64,000 nucleotides of DNA from an uncultured Alistipes sp. (GCA_900550375.1 URRP01000002.1:34375-98374), one strand, 5' to 3'; counted from the stretch's first letter, positions 35,458 to 44,286 are shown. Program-made: numbers and translations. The notes: generated from the letters alone by a model not told the origin.

Positions 35458-36957
35458 ATGAAACGGAATAAACTGATGATCGTGCTCGCGGGATGCGCCG
35501 CCTTCGTGGCGACGGCCTGCCATGGCGATCTGGATATCATACAGGACAACCAGCTCACGGCGAGCAACATGTGGACCGAAGCCAGCGACGTCACCACGTC
35601 GACCTACGGCATCTACTACCTCATGCGCGCCAATTTCGTGCAGGACAAGATCAACGTCTTCTACTGGGGCGAGGCCCGTGTGGGCGAGTATATGTGGGGC
35701 GCCGGTTCGTGGCGCACGGCCCACGACAACGATATGTACGGCGTGCAGAACAGCACGATGAACGATTCGAACGCCTCGACGGTCTGGACGAAACTCTACA
35801 CGGCCGTCAACGCCGCCAACGCCGTGCTGAAGTACGCCCCGACGGTGCCGATGACCGATACCGAGCGCAACTGGGCGATCGGGCAGGCAGCCTTCGCCCG
35901 CGCCTATCTCTATTTCTGGGCTGCGCGTCTGTGGGGCGACGTACCGCTGCTGCTCAACCCGATCGAGTCGGTCGATGCGGAGGAGTGCTATCCCGAACGT
36001 TCGCCCAAGGCCTACGTCTACGAGCAGATCGGGCGCGACATCGCGACGGCGACGACCTACGTCACTTCGGGCACGGACAAATACGTCGCCACGCCCGATG
36101 CAGTGAACATGCTCAAGGCGGAATATGCCCTGTGGATGTACGCCGCGCAGGCAGGCGGCGACGACTATCTCACGCTGGCCGGTGAGGCGCTCAAGGCCAT
36201 CGGCATCTCATCGACGCGTCTTCTCAGCGACTACGCCTCGGTCTTCGCGGTGGACAACAAGTGCAACGCCGAGGTGATCTTCGCCCTGAACAACAACCAG
36301 ACGGAGAAGCTCACGGGCGGTTACTACTGGTATTACTACTGGCCGGCGACCAACGTGGCCAGCGGGTATCAGATGAATCCTGTGCCGATCTATACGACAC
36401 AGTGGTGGAACTATTCGGATAATTTCATCGCGGTGCTCAAGCAGAGCAAGGCTGCGCACAACGACCGCCGCGTGGACTGCAACTACCTCGAAGGGCCTTA
36501 CGGTTCGTCGTCGGAGGGGGTGATGAACACGATCTCGTGTCCCAACAAGCTCAAGGGCGACTGTTCGACCAAGATGATGATCCTCGACTGCGATCTGCTC
36601 TACTACCGTTATGCGCAGGCGGTGATGCTGGATGCCGAGCTGAAATATTATCAGAAGGACTATGCGGGAGCCGTCAAGTCGTTGAACCTCATAGCTAAGC
36701 GTGCCTACGGCGTGGATGATTTCTACACCGAGGCTACCAAAGAGGCGGTGCTCGATGCGTTGTGTACCGAGACGCTGCTCGAATTCCCGTGCGAAGGGGT
36801 GGTGTGGTGGACACTGATCCGCTTGGACAAGATCTGGGACTACAATCCTTCGCTCGCGGAGCGGCGGGCGCTGAATCCCAACATCCTGCTGTGGCCCATT
36901 TCGGCATCGGCGCGCAACAAGAACACCAAGCTCCGCCAGACCGAGGGCTGGAACTAA
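35458..36957 (+). CDS. SusD-like lipoprotein (locus 2)
   Basis: 499 residues from ATG 35458 (27 bases after the SusC stop; an earlier non-ATG start overlaps susC and is rejected). The signal peptide ends VATAC. The SusD pattern is seen in GQAAFARAYLYFWAARLWGDVPLL and in the late ALCTETLLEFPCEGVVWWTLIRLD. Partner lid of the preceding SusC. Confidence 0.94.
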   Translation: MKRNKLMIVLAGCAAFVATACHGDLDIIQDNQLTASNMWTEASDVTTSTYGIYYLMRANFVQDKINVFYWGEARVGEYMWGAGSWRTAHDNDMYGVQNSTMNDSNASTVWTKLYTAVNAANAVLKYAPTVPMTDTERNWAIGQAAFARAYLYFWAARLWGDVPLLLNPIESVDAEECYPERSPKAYVYEQIGRDIATATTYVTSGTDKYVATPDAVNMLKAEYALWMYAAQAGGDDYLTLAGEALKAIGISSTRLLSDYASVFAVDNKCNAEVIFALNNNQTEKLTGGYYWYYYWPATNVASGYQMNPVPIYTTQWWNYSDNFIAVLKQSKAAHNDRRVDCNYLEGPYGSSSEGVMNTISCPNKLKGDCSTKMMILDCDLLYYRYAQAVMLDAELKYYQKDYAGAVKSLNLIAKRAYGVDDFYTEATKEAVLDALCTETLLEFPCEGVVWWTLIRLDKIWDYNPSLAERRALNPNILLWPISASARNKNTKLRQTEGWN

Positions 36958-36982
36958 CCGAACAACCTAAAATTCAGAACAG

Positions 36983-39124
36983 ATGAAAACACGAATCATA
37001 TCTTTCCTTTCGGCGGCGGCGCTCCTTGCGGGGTGTTACGAGGATGCCGGGGAACTGGGCGTCGATACGGCCACCCGCATCGCCCTTTCGCCCGCCGAAA
37101 TCAGTTTTACGGCCGACGGTACGACCGTCGACGGCAATGTCTCGTATGTGGGCGCCGTACAGGTGATGCCCTTCGAGAAGAGCCGTTACACGTGGCGTGC
37201 CCAAGGCGATGTGACGTGGGCGACGGTCAGCGAAACCGTTGTCGACGAACCGTTCAAGGAGACATGGACCGGCGCCGTGACGACGACTTCGATAAAGGGC
37301 ATCGAGATCATGGCGACGCCCAATACGGAGTACCGCCGTTTGGGCGTGCTGACCGTGACGGCCGAGGACGGCACCGTCCAGACCTTCGCCATCACGCAGG
37401 TGGGGCTGAAGGCCGATGCCGAGATCGCGTGCGAACTGGCGAAGACGGGCATCGAATACGCCTCGGGCGGCGGTGAGCAGACGATCGACTATACGACCAA
37501 CATGGGCGACGTCTACGACTACGCGGTGACCTACGGCGAGCCGGATGCCGGAGAGTGGCTGACGTGGAGCGACGAAGGAGCCGGCCGCGTGGTGCTTACG
37601 GCTTCGGAGTGGACCTCGAAGAGCGACAACCGCACGGCGGTCTTCACCCTGCACGTCGGAACGGCCGACACCAGCGAGGCTTCGGCCGAGATCGCCGTCA
37701 CGCAGCTGCGCGTAGACGATTACTACTATCTCTACGGTGTTTCGGTGCCTCGTTACGAGCCGATCGACACGGCGTTGCAGATGACCAAACAGGAGGAGGG
37801 CGTCTATACGGCCGAGACCTATTTCGCCGCTGCGGGGACGAATTCCGTGCGCATCAACAAGGACAGCCGTACGCTCTGCTATCCCTGTTATGCATTGACG
37901 GCGGGAGGTGTTGTCGCGAAGATCGAATCGGCCGAGACGCAGCTGCCGGCAGGGCCTGAGATCGATGTCGACGGTCTGCGCACGCTCACGATCGATTTCA
38001 ACCGCATGACGTGGCAGTGGGAGCGCGTCACGGCGCCCAACTGTCTGCCCGACGACAAAGTGGCCGATTATCCGACCAAGGGTTACATCACGCCGCGCGG
38101 TACGACCAAGATCTGGATGACGCGCAACCTCGACTGGGACGGCGGCGACGGCATCGGCGCCTACAAGCTGGGCTGTCCGCTGGTGTTCAGCCCCACGAAC
38201 AAGGATACGGGCGGCTACAACTCGAAGACCGATCCCACGTACAGTTACCGCAATACGGCACTGCGCAATCCGGCGTGGGACGACACTGAGAACGGCGGCA
38301 CGATCGCGCCCGACGCTGCGATCACGGCCATTGGCGGGCGTCATTACAGTTTCTACGAATACCTCACGGGTGCACCGCGCGGCGGTCTGATGGAAGAGTA
38401 TTACAGCGAATGGCCTGCGCCCTATACCGTCGGCAAGGAGGTGCGCGACGCGGCGGATTATACGATTCTGTTCGAAGGCGTGACCAGTGCGGCGGTGATG
38501 AGCTATGCCGGCCGCGAGGAGGAGTTCTGGCGCGACCATCCCGTTTCGCGCATCCAGATTCAGGGCATCTGTCCCTACGGCTGGCATGTGGCCAACTTCC
38601 AAGACTGGTACGACATTCTCTACGCCGCTTACGACTTCGGAACGAAGAACAACGGCGGATATACGCCCAAGGAGCCGTCGTTCGCCAATACGGTCTACGG
38701 CAGCGCTTCATCGGAGTATGCCATCAATGTGGTTCCCTATCTGCGTATCTCGCGGGCGCTGTGGACGGTGAACGGCAAGTGCCTGTGGGACGACAACGGC
38801 AAGCTCTATCCCGTCAACGAGGGTTCGACGACGACGAGTTCCAAAGAGGCGCCGATCGCCTCCAACTCCGAGGAGTTCGGCTTCAATCTGGCACCTACGG
38901 GCTGGCGGGCGATGTTGGTGGGATGGCAGGATCTGGGACTGAAGACCCACGCTTGGATTCCGATGCCCACGACGGCCACGTACACCGGCAACGGTCAAAC
39001 CTGTTACATGGGATGGCGCCTGACGGCGATGACCAACAACGGCAACTGGATCTTCCGCGACAATTATCAGAACGGTAATGTGGCGCACGGCGTGCGCTGC
39101 GTGAAGAATTACGACGCCGAATAA
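36983..39124 (+). CDS. BACON and FISUMP-domain surface lipoprotein (locus 2)
   Basis: 713 residues, lipobox LLAGC (Cys 18). Two BACON-like beta domains (about 30-140 and 145-245; each ends in an AITQVG/AVTQLR-type strand), a further beta module (250-350), then a C-terminal Fibrobacter-succinogenes-major-paralogue (FISUMP, lectin-like) domain: WMTRNLDWDGGD, CPYGWHVANFQDWYDIL, FNLAPTGWR, and AHGVRCVKN at the end. It stands where SusE/SusF binding proteins stand and probably captures the cargo at the cell surface. Ligand unknown. Confidence 0.82.
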   Translation: MKTRIISFLSAAALLAGCYEDAGELGVDTATRIALSPAEISFTADGTTVDGNVSYVGAVQVMPFEKSRYTWRAQGDVTWATVSETVVDEPFKETWTGAVTTTSIKGIEIMATPNTEYRRLGVLTVTAEDGTVQTFAITQVGLKADAEIACELAKTGIEYASGGGEQTIDYTTNMGDVYDYAVTYGEPDAGEWLTWSDEGAGRVVLTASEWTSKSDNRTAVFTLHVGTADTSEASAEIAVTQLRVDDYYYLYGVSVPRYEPIDTALQMTKQEEGVYTAETYFAAAGTNSVRINKDSRTLCYPCYALTAGGVVAKIESAETQLPAGPEIDVDGLRTLTIDFNRMTWQWERVTAPNCLPDDKVADYPTKGYITPRGTTKIWMTRNLDWDGGDGIGAYKLGCPLVFSPTNKDTGGYNSKTDPTYSYRNTALRNPAWDDTENGGTIAPDAAITAIGGRHYSFYEYLTGAPRGGLMEEYYSEWPAPYTVGKEVRDAADYTILFEGVTSAAVMSYAGREEEFWRDHPVSRIQIQGICPYGWHVANFQDWYDILYAAYDFGTKNNGGYTPKEPSFANTVYGSASSEYAINVVPYLRISRALWTVNGKCLWDDNGKLYPVNEGSTTTSSKEAPIASNSEEFGFNLAPTGWRAMLVGWQDLGLKTHAWIPMPTTATYTGNGQTCYMGWRLTAMTNNGNWIFRDNYQNGNVAHGVRCVKNYDAE

Positions 39125-39212
39125 TCCGCAGGGGCGGTCGGGAGGCGGCGTAAAGCCGTCTCCCGAATCGCCGTCCGAAAAACGATAAATCCGATTTAAA
39201 CCGATTGTGAGT

Positions 39213-40112
39213 ATGAAACTATATCGATTGTTATTGATCTGCGCGGCGGCGGTGACGGCCGCCTGTACGGAGGAGCCGCGCGATTTCGACATGACGCCTG
39301 CGGCGCCTCCCGTGTCGGAGGAAGAGTATGCAGCACCGACCAATCCGCTGGGAAGCATCGTCGTGGCGCACCGCGGCGGAGCGGCCGAGTCGGGGCATCC
39401 CGACAACTCGATCGCCGGCCTGAAGTATGCCCTCGACCTGAAGGTCTATGCTGTCGAGTGCGATATCTACGCTACGGCCGACAACCGCGTGATCGTGGCC
39501 CACGCCACCGACGGCTGTCTCATCAACGGACTCAAGCCGTGGGAGCACACCTATGCCGAGATCTGTGCGGCGGGTAACCTTTCGAACGGCGAGCAGATTC
39601 CGCTGTTGGAGGATTGTCTGGCCGAAGTGATGAAGGCCGGTACGTCGAAGCTGTGGCTCGACGTGAAGAACATTCTCGTCGCGGGTTCGTCGGCGGGATA
39701 TACGGGCTTCTCGGCCCGTTCGTGCCAGCTCGCCTGCAAGGTGGTCGAGCAGATGCGGGCGCGCAACTTCGTGGAGTTCATCGTCACGGGTAACAAAACC
39801 GTCTGGACGCTCTCCTATTCGGCGGCGCAGAGCGTGGGCGTGCGCGCCGGCTGGATGGGGTACGTCGCTCCTGCGGAGTATCAGACCTACATCGATCCGT
39901 GGATCAACGTCGACGCGTCGAACATCTGGTTCAACGGTGCGGCCGGCAGCGGGCAGTGGGGCATCGACGATTATGCGGCCGAAGGGATTGCCGTGAGTGT
40001 CTTTACCATCGACAAGGATGTCGACGTCGCCTACTACGAGAATTATATCGACAAGCTCAGGGCCATTACGACGAACTATCCGAAAAAATTGATCGGAATC
40101 TTCAAAAAGTAG
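39213..40112 (+). CDS. Glycerophosphodiester phosphodiesterase lipoprotein
   Basis: 299 residues from ATG 39213 (a GTG six bases earlier is less likely); signal peptide ends VTAAC, so it is lipid-anchored. The GDPD TIM barrel starts with VAHRGGAAESGHPDNS (catalytic His in HRG), then VECDIYATADNRVIVAHATDG with the metal-binding Glu/Asp and the second catalytic His, and LWLDVKN. It hydrolyses glycerophosphodiesters to glycerol-3-phosphate and an alcohol. It sits between the FISUMP lipoprotein and a nuclease in the SusCD locus, 9 kb from glpABC, which would use its product. Confidence 0.92.
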   Translation: MKLYRLLLICAAAVTAACTEEPRDFDMTPAAPPVSEEEYAAPTNPLGSIVVAHRGGAAESGHPDNSIAGLKYALDLKVYAVECDIYATADNRVIVAHATDGCLINGLKPWEHTYAEICAAGNLSNGEQIPLLEDCLAEVMKAGTSKLWLDVKNILVAGSSAGYTGFSARSCQLACKVVEQMRARNFVEFIVTGNKTVWTLSYSAAQSVGVRAGWMGYVAPAEYQTYIDPWINVDASNIWFNGAAGSGQWGIDDYAAEGIAVSVFTIDKDVDVAYYENYIDKLRAITTNYPKKLIGIFKK

Positions 40113-40198
40113 CGTTTCGGGGAGAACTTTTTTTCTCCTGAATCGTACATATATTAACCGAGGGCAGGAAGCCCCAAGAACCGAAAAAACGATAGAAA

Positions 40199-41026
40199 AT
40201 GAAGAAACTGATTTTGTTCCTCACCTTCGCCGCACTGTGTGCGACGCAGAACCTTTTTGCGTGGGGACGTTTGGGCCACGCTACGGTGGCCTACATCGCC
40301 GAACAACACCTCACCAAAAAGGCGAAAACCCATCTGGACAAGTACCTCGACGGCCACTCGATCGTCTACTATGCTTCATGGCTCGACGACTATAAGCCGC
40401 AGATGCTCGTCGATCTGGGGTATGATCCCGAGACGGGCGATCGGATGCATCAGCTGCCTCACACCTTTTCGGTCGATGCCCAAGGGGAAGTCGTGCCCGG
40501 CAACCGCTGGCCCGACACCGACAAGTATTTGGCCAACTGTCTCTATTACATCGAGGAGTCGTCCGATCTGCTGAAGAACCATGTCCGCAAGCTGGACGAT
40601 TCGACGCGGCTGGCTCGCATTCAGCTGATCGTCCACTGCGTGGGTGACATGCACTGTCCGGCACATATCCGCTATCCGGGCAATACGACCATCGGCTACT
40701 ATAAGGTGAACTATTTCGGCAAGGAGATGCGGTACCATACCATCTGGGATTCGGACATCATCCAGCGTCCCCATCCGTGGAGCTTCTCCGATCTGGCGTG
40801 GATGCTCGACCGTTATACGGCGGCGGAGCAGGCCGAGATTACGGCCGGCACGGTGAACGACTGGGGGCGCGATTCGGCCGCAGCATCGCTGTGTATCTAC
40901 GACGTGCAGGCAGGGGATGTTGTTGGCCACGAGTTTATAAAAAAGTACAAGCCGCTGGCCGAGAGCCAGATCGCAAAGGCCGGTTATCGGTTGGCAGCGG
41001 TACTGAACGACGTTTTCGGGAAGTAA
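40199..41026 (+). CDS. Secreted S1/P1-family zinc nuclease
   Basis: 275 residues. The signal peptide ends ...NLFA, leaving a mature protein that begins with Trp (WGRLGHATVAYIAE); an N-terminal Trp is a zinc ligand in this family. Further ligands: HCVGDMHCPAH (H-x3-D-x4-P-x-H) and HTIWDSDII (H-x2-W-D). S1/P1 enzymes cut single-stranded DNA and RNA to 5'-nucleotides and can remove 3'-phosphates. It is the last gene of locus 2. Together with the GDPD it makes the locus specific for phosphodiesters. A phospholipase C-like activity is an alternative, since the folds are related. Confidence 0.92.
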   Translation: MKKLILFLTFAALCATQNLFAWGRLGHATVAYIAEQHLTKKAKTHLDKYLDGHSIVYYASWLDDYKPQMLVDLGYDPETGDRMHQLPHTFSVDAQGEVVPGNRWPDTDKYLANCLYYIEESSDLLKNHVRKLDDSTRLARIQLIVHCVGDMHCPAHIRYPGNTTIGYYKVNYFGKEMRYHTIWDSDIIQRPHPWSFSDLAWMLDRYTAAEQAEITAGTVNDWGRDSAAASLCIYDVQAGDVVGHEFIKKYKPLAESQIAKAGYRLAAVLNDVFGK

Positions 41027-41047
41027 CGAAAAGTCTGTTTTAGGGGG

Positions 41048-41076
41048 CGGGGCGACCATCGGTCGCCCCGTTTTTT
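41048..41076 (+). terminator. Intrinsic terminator of locus 2
   Basis: CGGGGCGACC/GGTCGCCCCG stem (10 bp), 3-base loop, then six T, 21 bases after the nuclease stop codon. Confidence 0.9.
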
Positions 41077-41186
41077 GTCAGCAGAGAGAACGGCCGATCG
41101 TTTTGGCAGGGCGATGGCTTGCCTGAATTATAAAACCACAGTTGTGCGGAGCATATCATAAATTCTGCATTGCGAAAAATCGGTCG

Positions 41187-41330
41187 ATCCTCACGTCGCA
41201 CCTACGGTGCTCCTCAGGATGGCAGACCCAATGGACAAGCGGTGAATACTCTTCCTCGGAATGACAGATCCTTGTCATTCCGAGCGAAACGCAGTGAAGC
41301 GTGGGAATCATCCGCTTTGTATAAAAGCGG
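41187..41330. repeat. Dispersed intergenic repeat, family R, copy 4
   Basis: GATCCTCACGTCGCACC, GTGCTCCTCAGGATGGCAG, TCGGAATGACAGATCC and TTGTCATTCCGAGCG followed by CAGTGAAGCGTGGGAATC are the same modules as at 2190-2580. It lies in the convergent gap between the nuclease and the sigma gene; nothing else is recognisable from 41077 to 41452. Confidence 0.75.
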
Positions 41331-41452
41331 CAACTACGCTTTCTGCTTGACCCAAAAAATCAGAAGCGGCGGAACTGACGGGACCGACTGGCTGTTATCG
41401 TCAGGAAAATAGAAAATGGCCAGAACTTTTTACGGTCCGAAAGAGTCGGTGT

Positions 41453-42040
41453 CTAACGGAACAGGAGTAGGAAGAGGAGCCATTGGAAATCCCGCAGATG
41501 GAGTCTGATTTCGCGCAGCGCCAGTTCGAGATGTTTGTCGACGGTGCGTACCGACAGCCCCAGCCGTTGGGCGATCTCCTGTCGCGTGAGGTTCTCCCGC
41601 CGGCTCAGGGCGAAGACCATCTGCCGCTGCGGGGGCATGGCGGCGACCGTTTGCGAGATCGTCTGCCGAAGTTGTTCGGTGTCGAGTCCGCTGTCGGGTC
41701 CTTCTTCTTCGCAGGCGGCATCGTATGTCGATAGCGGCTGTCGGAGCGTTTCGAGGTTGTATTTGCGGCGGAAATGATCGTAGATGCGATGCTTGGTCAT
41801 CGTGAAGAGCAGGTTGTAGAGCGAACGGTGTTCGTCGAGCCGGTCGCGGTGGAGCCACAGCTGCATGAAGACCTCCTGCACGATGTCTTCGGCTGCCGGA
41901 CGCTCCTTGACCAGCCCTTCTGCGAAGGTCAGAAAGAGAGGGTAGTAGCGATTGAAAAGCGCCTCATAGCTCTTCAAATCGTCCTTTTTCAGGCGGACGA
42001 TCAAATCACAGTCGGAGATATCGGGAAAAGGCCTCTTCAT
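41453..42040 (-). CDS. ECF-type RNA polymerase sigma factor
   Basis: 195 residues. Sigma region 2 (about 24-95, YEALFNRYYPLFLTFAEGLV...AEDIVQEVFMQLW) and region 4 (about 130-182, PPQRQMVFALSRRENLTRQ then EIAQRLGLSVRTVDKHL) are clear; it belongs to the Bacteroidetes sigma class that works with FecR anti-sigma factors. Such sigma genes usually stand just upstream of fecR; this one is convergent to the far end of the locus, 10 kb from the only FecR gene in the window. It may still be that FecR's partner; the alternative is a partner gene elsewhere. Confidence 0.94.
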   Translation of the reverse strand: MKRPFPDISDCDLIVRLKKDDLKSYEALFNRYYPLFLTFAEGLVKERPAAEDIVQEVFMQLWLHRDRLDEHRSLYNLLFTMTKHRIYDHFRRKYNLETLRQPLSTYDAACEEEGPDSGLDTEQLRQTISQTVAAMPPQRQMVFALSRRENLTRQEIAQRLGLSVRTVDKHLELALREIRLHLRDFQWLLFLLLFR

Positions 42041-42120
42041 ATTCGATCCGACATTGTCTGTCGCAGATGTTCCGGTGCGGCGCAGGTGCGTGCACGTCGG
42101 AGCTTCGGGTATCGATTATG

Positions 42121-42150
42121 CAAAAATAATAAATTTTTTCCGATAAGAAA
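42121..42150 (-). promoter_or_regulatory. Putative promoter of the sigma factor gene
   Basis: Minus strand: TTTC (one mismatch to TTTG) at 42150-42147, 18-base spacer, TATTTTTG at 42128-42121, matching TAnnTTTG. It lies 80 bases before the start codon. It looks like a housekeeping promoter rather than an ECF one. From 42151 to 42400 I see no gene. Confidence 0.5.
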
Positions 42151-42403
42151 ACAGCTGAATGAAGTATTATTCTCTCGGTACCGCTACCGGACGTATTGTC
42201 TCTTGATTTAGACACTTTTACAGATTTCGCCGAAGCGATTTCCCGCCGTATGGCGTGTTTCGGCGTTACGGAATGCATGTGGCGGGGTTAAGACGGAGTT
42301 GCGGGGGAATGTCGCGGCGGGGTGAAACAAGTCTGTCTTGTGCCGCTCCGAAGAGGAGGGGACGGTTTATTTCGATCTGCGGAACGCCGGTGGGTGTAGG
42401 ACG

Positions 42404-42435
42404 AAAAAGAGGTTGCGATCGAATCGTAACCTCTT
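42404..42435 (-). terminator. Terminator of the tRNA-Arg gene
   Basis: Minus strand: a 13-bp stem with one G-U-type mismatch (42435-42423 with 42419-42407), 3-base loop, then a T run (plus strand AAAAA at 42404-42408). It begins 10 bases after the tRNA 3' end. Confidence 0.75.
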
Positions 42436-42444
42436 GAAAATTTG

Positions 42445-42518
42445 TGACTCCGACAGGATTCAAACCTGTAACCTCTTGATCCGTAGTCAAGTGCTCTATT
42501 CAGTTAAGCTACGGAGCC
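42445..42518 (-). tRNA. tRNA-Arg (anticodon ACG)
   Basis: 74 bases form a full cloverleaf: acceptor GGCTCCG/CGGAGTC (one G-U), D arm GCTT/GAGC, anticodon stem CTTGA/TCAAG with loop CTACGGA (anticodon ACG, read as ICG after deamination), five-base variable loop, T arm ACAGG/CCTGT, discriminator A. CCA is not encoded. Odd point: position 19 is A and position 56 is U, where nearly all tRNAs have G19-C56; the two changes compensate as a pair. Confidence 0.95.
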
Positions 42519-42536
42519 ATTCCCTTATTGCGAGTG

Positions 42537-42568
42537 CAAATGTAGGGCATTTTTCCGGTTTATGCAAA
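42537..42568 (-). promoter_or_regulatory. Promoter of tRNA-Arg
   Basis: Minus strand: TTTG at 42568-42565, 20-base spacer, TACATTTG at 42544-42537; a full consensus match, ending 18 bases before the tRNA 5' end. The rest of the gap to 42840 shows no gene. Confidence 0.75.
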
Positions 42569-42840
42569 TTTTTCCGTATAAATTTTAAGGGAACGGGAAA
42601 AACGCAGGCTCGGGAATCGGATGCGTTTCGTCGCGCTCTTCTCCGGCCGGAAAAAAAGGGCGGATCGAGAGCGGGTATCGGCCGCAGAAACCTTAGAGCC
42701 GCAGTTTGGCGGGGAGCCGGTATTCAGACAGGTGCGGCGGATGGTGAGACGATTGCGATCCCGGGTACCCCGATCTGGCGGGAATGTCGGCATCCGGTAT
42801 TCGGACAGGGTCGGGCCGCGGCAGGAAGGGAGGGGTAAAG

Positions 42841-42873
42841 AAAACGACCGGACAATAGCTGTCCGGTCGTTTT
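42841..42873 (-). terminator. Terminator of the locus 3 operon
   Basis: AAAACGACCGGACA/TGTCCGGTCGTTTT, a 14-bp perfect stem with a 5-base loop; on the minus strand it ends in TTTT. It lies 18 bases after the stop of the last locus 3 gene. Confidence 0.85.
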
Positions 42874-42891
42874 GCCCGAAGAAATCCTGCG

Positions 42892-44247
42892 TTACTCCTG
42901 CATGAGTGCGCCGTAGAGAACACCCGGCTGGGTGCTGTTCGTGGCACGCAATTGCCCCATCGTGTAGACGTCGTAGCTTACGGTCGTCCACTCGATCTTG
43001 AAGGTCTTGTTCATGAGGAAATCCGTCAGATTTTTGATACTGCCGTCGTTGAAACTTGCGGCAATATTGTCCATCGCGAGTGTCGAACCGTCTATGGTAA
43101 AGCTGTCCTGCGCCTGATTGAAGTTGATCTGGTAGGTATACCGGATCTCTTGTCCGATTTTGCCGATCACCGGAGCGACCGTCAGCTGGGTGTTTCCTTC
43201 CGTATCCAGACCGAAATAGAAGTTGATGTGCGAGAAGGAGGCAACGCCCGACGTGAGCAGCAGTTTCATCTGCATGATGTTGTGTACCAGATAACCCAGA
43301 TAGTTCGTGGATGCGTCCGTGCTGGGGAACATTGCGCCCTCTACGCGCATGATCGGGTAGTACTTGCCGACGCCGAAGCAGGCCTCCATGCCGATATTGG
43401 CTTTCGTCTTTGTCTGCACCAGAATCGGAGTGTCGCTGTCGGTGATGAAGCTGTCCGAATTGCCGCTTCCCTGCTGATATTTCAGTCCTTTGATCTCCGT
43501 GCCGTTGATCGTGATCGGTTTGTCGAACACGAGGTCCTTCGTAACGAGGTTCGTATGCGTCTCGACCGCATTGACCTGCGTTGCGCTTCCGATTTTGTAG
43601 AGGAACATGACCGTACGGGTACCGAGTTTTACGTCGACGGATAAGCCGTTGACATCTATATAGCAGTATAAGTTGGGCTTGTACGACGGCGCATTGCGCA
43701 GCGCTTCCTGCAGCTGACCTTGCTTGACAGCCTGCATTTCTGCCTCCGTAGCGCGAGTCAGCATCGCCTTGATGCGGTTGATACGGCCCGTCATGATGAA
43801 GAGATCTTCCGTCACCTCGTCGATTTCAAACTCGAAATCGGTCTTCAGACCCAGATTGCCCGAACCGCCGCTGATTGCATCGTTGGGATCGCTGATAATG
43901 TGAAGGTAGTTGTAGGTGTCGAACGTGAGCACCGGACGCTGGTAGGCGTGGAACATATAGGTCGAAGTCCGCGGAATACCGTTGTATTCGGGATAATCGA
44001 GGTTGTCGGTGAACATCGTTACCATATTGTTATCGGCGAAATCCATCCAGAACCGGTAGAAGCCTTTGCTGGTTTCAATGTCGGCGAACCAGCCGAATTC
44101 GGCTCCGGCGAGCTGTGCCTGATACTCTTTCATGGCGGAGTCTACACGAACGTCGACACTGCCATCCATGGTGACCGTGCTTTCGTTACAAGCGGTATAA
44201 ACGGCCGCCGAAGCCATCAGAATGAGTATGCTTATATATTTTCTCAT
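42892..44247 (-). CDS. DUF4302-like lipoprotein (locus 3)
   Basis: 451 residues, lipobox VYTAC (Cys 20). Recognised by pattern as the DUF4302 family that accompanies SusCD plus a zinc metallopeptidase in many Bacteroidetes: early block EYQAQLAGAEFGWFADIE, then GFYRFWMDFADNN. No catalytic motif is visible. The gene order SusC-SusD-metallopeptidase-DUF4302 resembles the Bacteroides thetaiotaomicron BT2264-BT2261 complex, reported to bind peptides at the surface. Probable surface accessory of the transporter. Confidence 0.82.
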   Translation of the reverse strand: MRKYISILILMASAAVYTACNESTVTMDGSVDVRVDSAMKEYQAQLAGAEFGWFADIETSKGFYRFWMDFADNNMVTMFTDNLDYPEYNGIPRTSTYMFHAYQRPVLTFDTYNYLHIISDPNDAISGGSGNLGLKTDFEFEIDEVTEDLFIMTGRINRIKAMLTRATEAEMQAVKQGQLQEALRNAPSYKPNLYCYIDVNGLSVDVKLGTRTVMFLYKIGSATQVNAVETHTNLVTKDLVFDKPITINGTEIKGLKYQQGSGNSDSFITDSDTPILVQTKTKANIGMEACFGVGKYYPIMRVEGAMFPSTDASTNYLGYLVHNIMQMKLLLTSGVASFSHINFYFGLDTEGNTQLTVAPVIGKIGQEIRYTYQINFNQAQDSFTIDGSTLAMDNIAASFNDGSIKNLTDFLMNKTFKIEWTTVSYDVYTMGQLRATNSTQPGVLYGALMQE

Positions 44248-44286
44248 AGTATCTTGTCGTTTTCTTATTAAAAATCCATACGTTCG

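Noticed and set aside
42445..42518. tRNA-Arg as an integration site with a genomic island beside it
   Set aside because: I found no integrase and no repeat of the tRNA 3' end in the flanking sequence.
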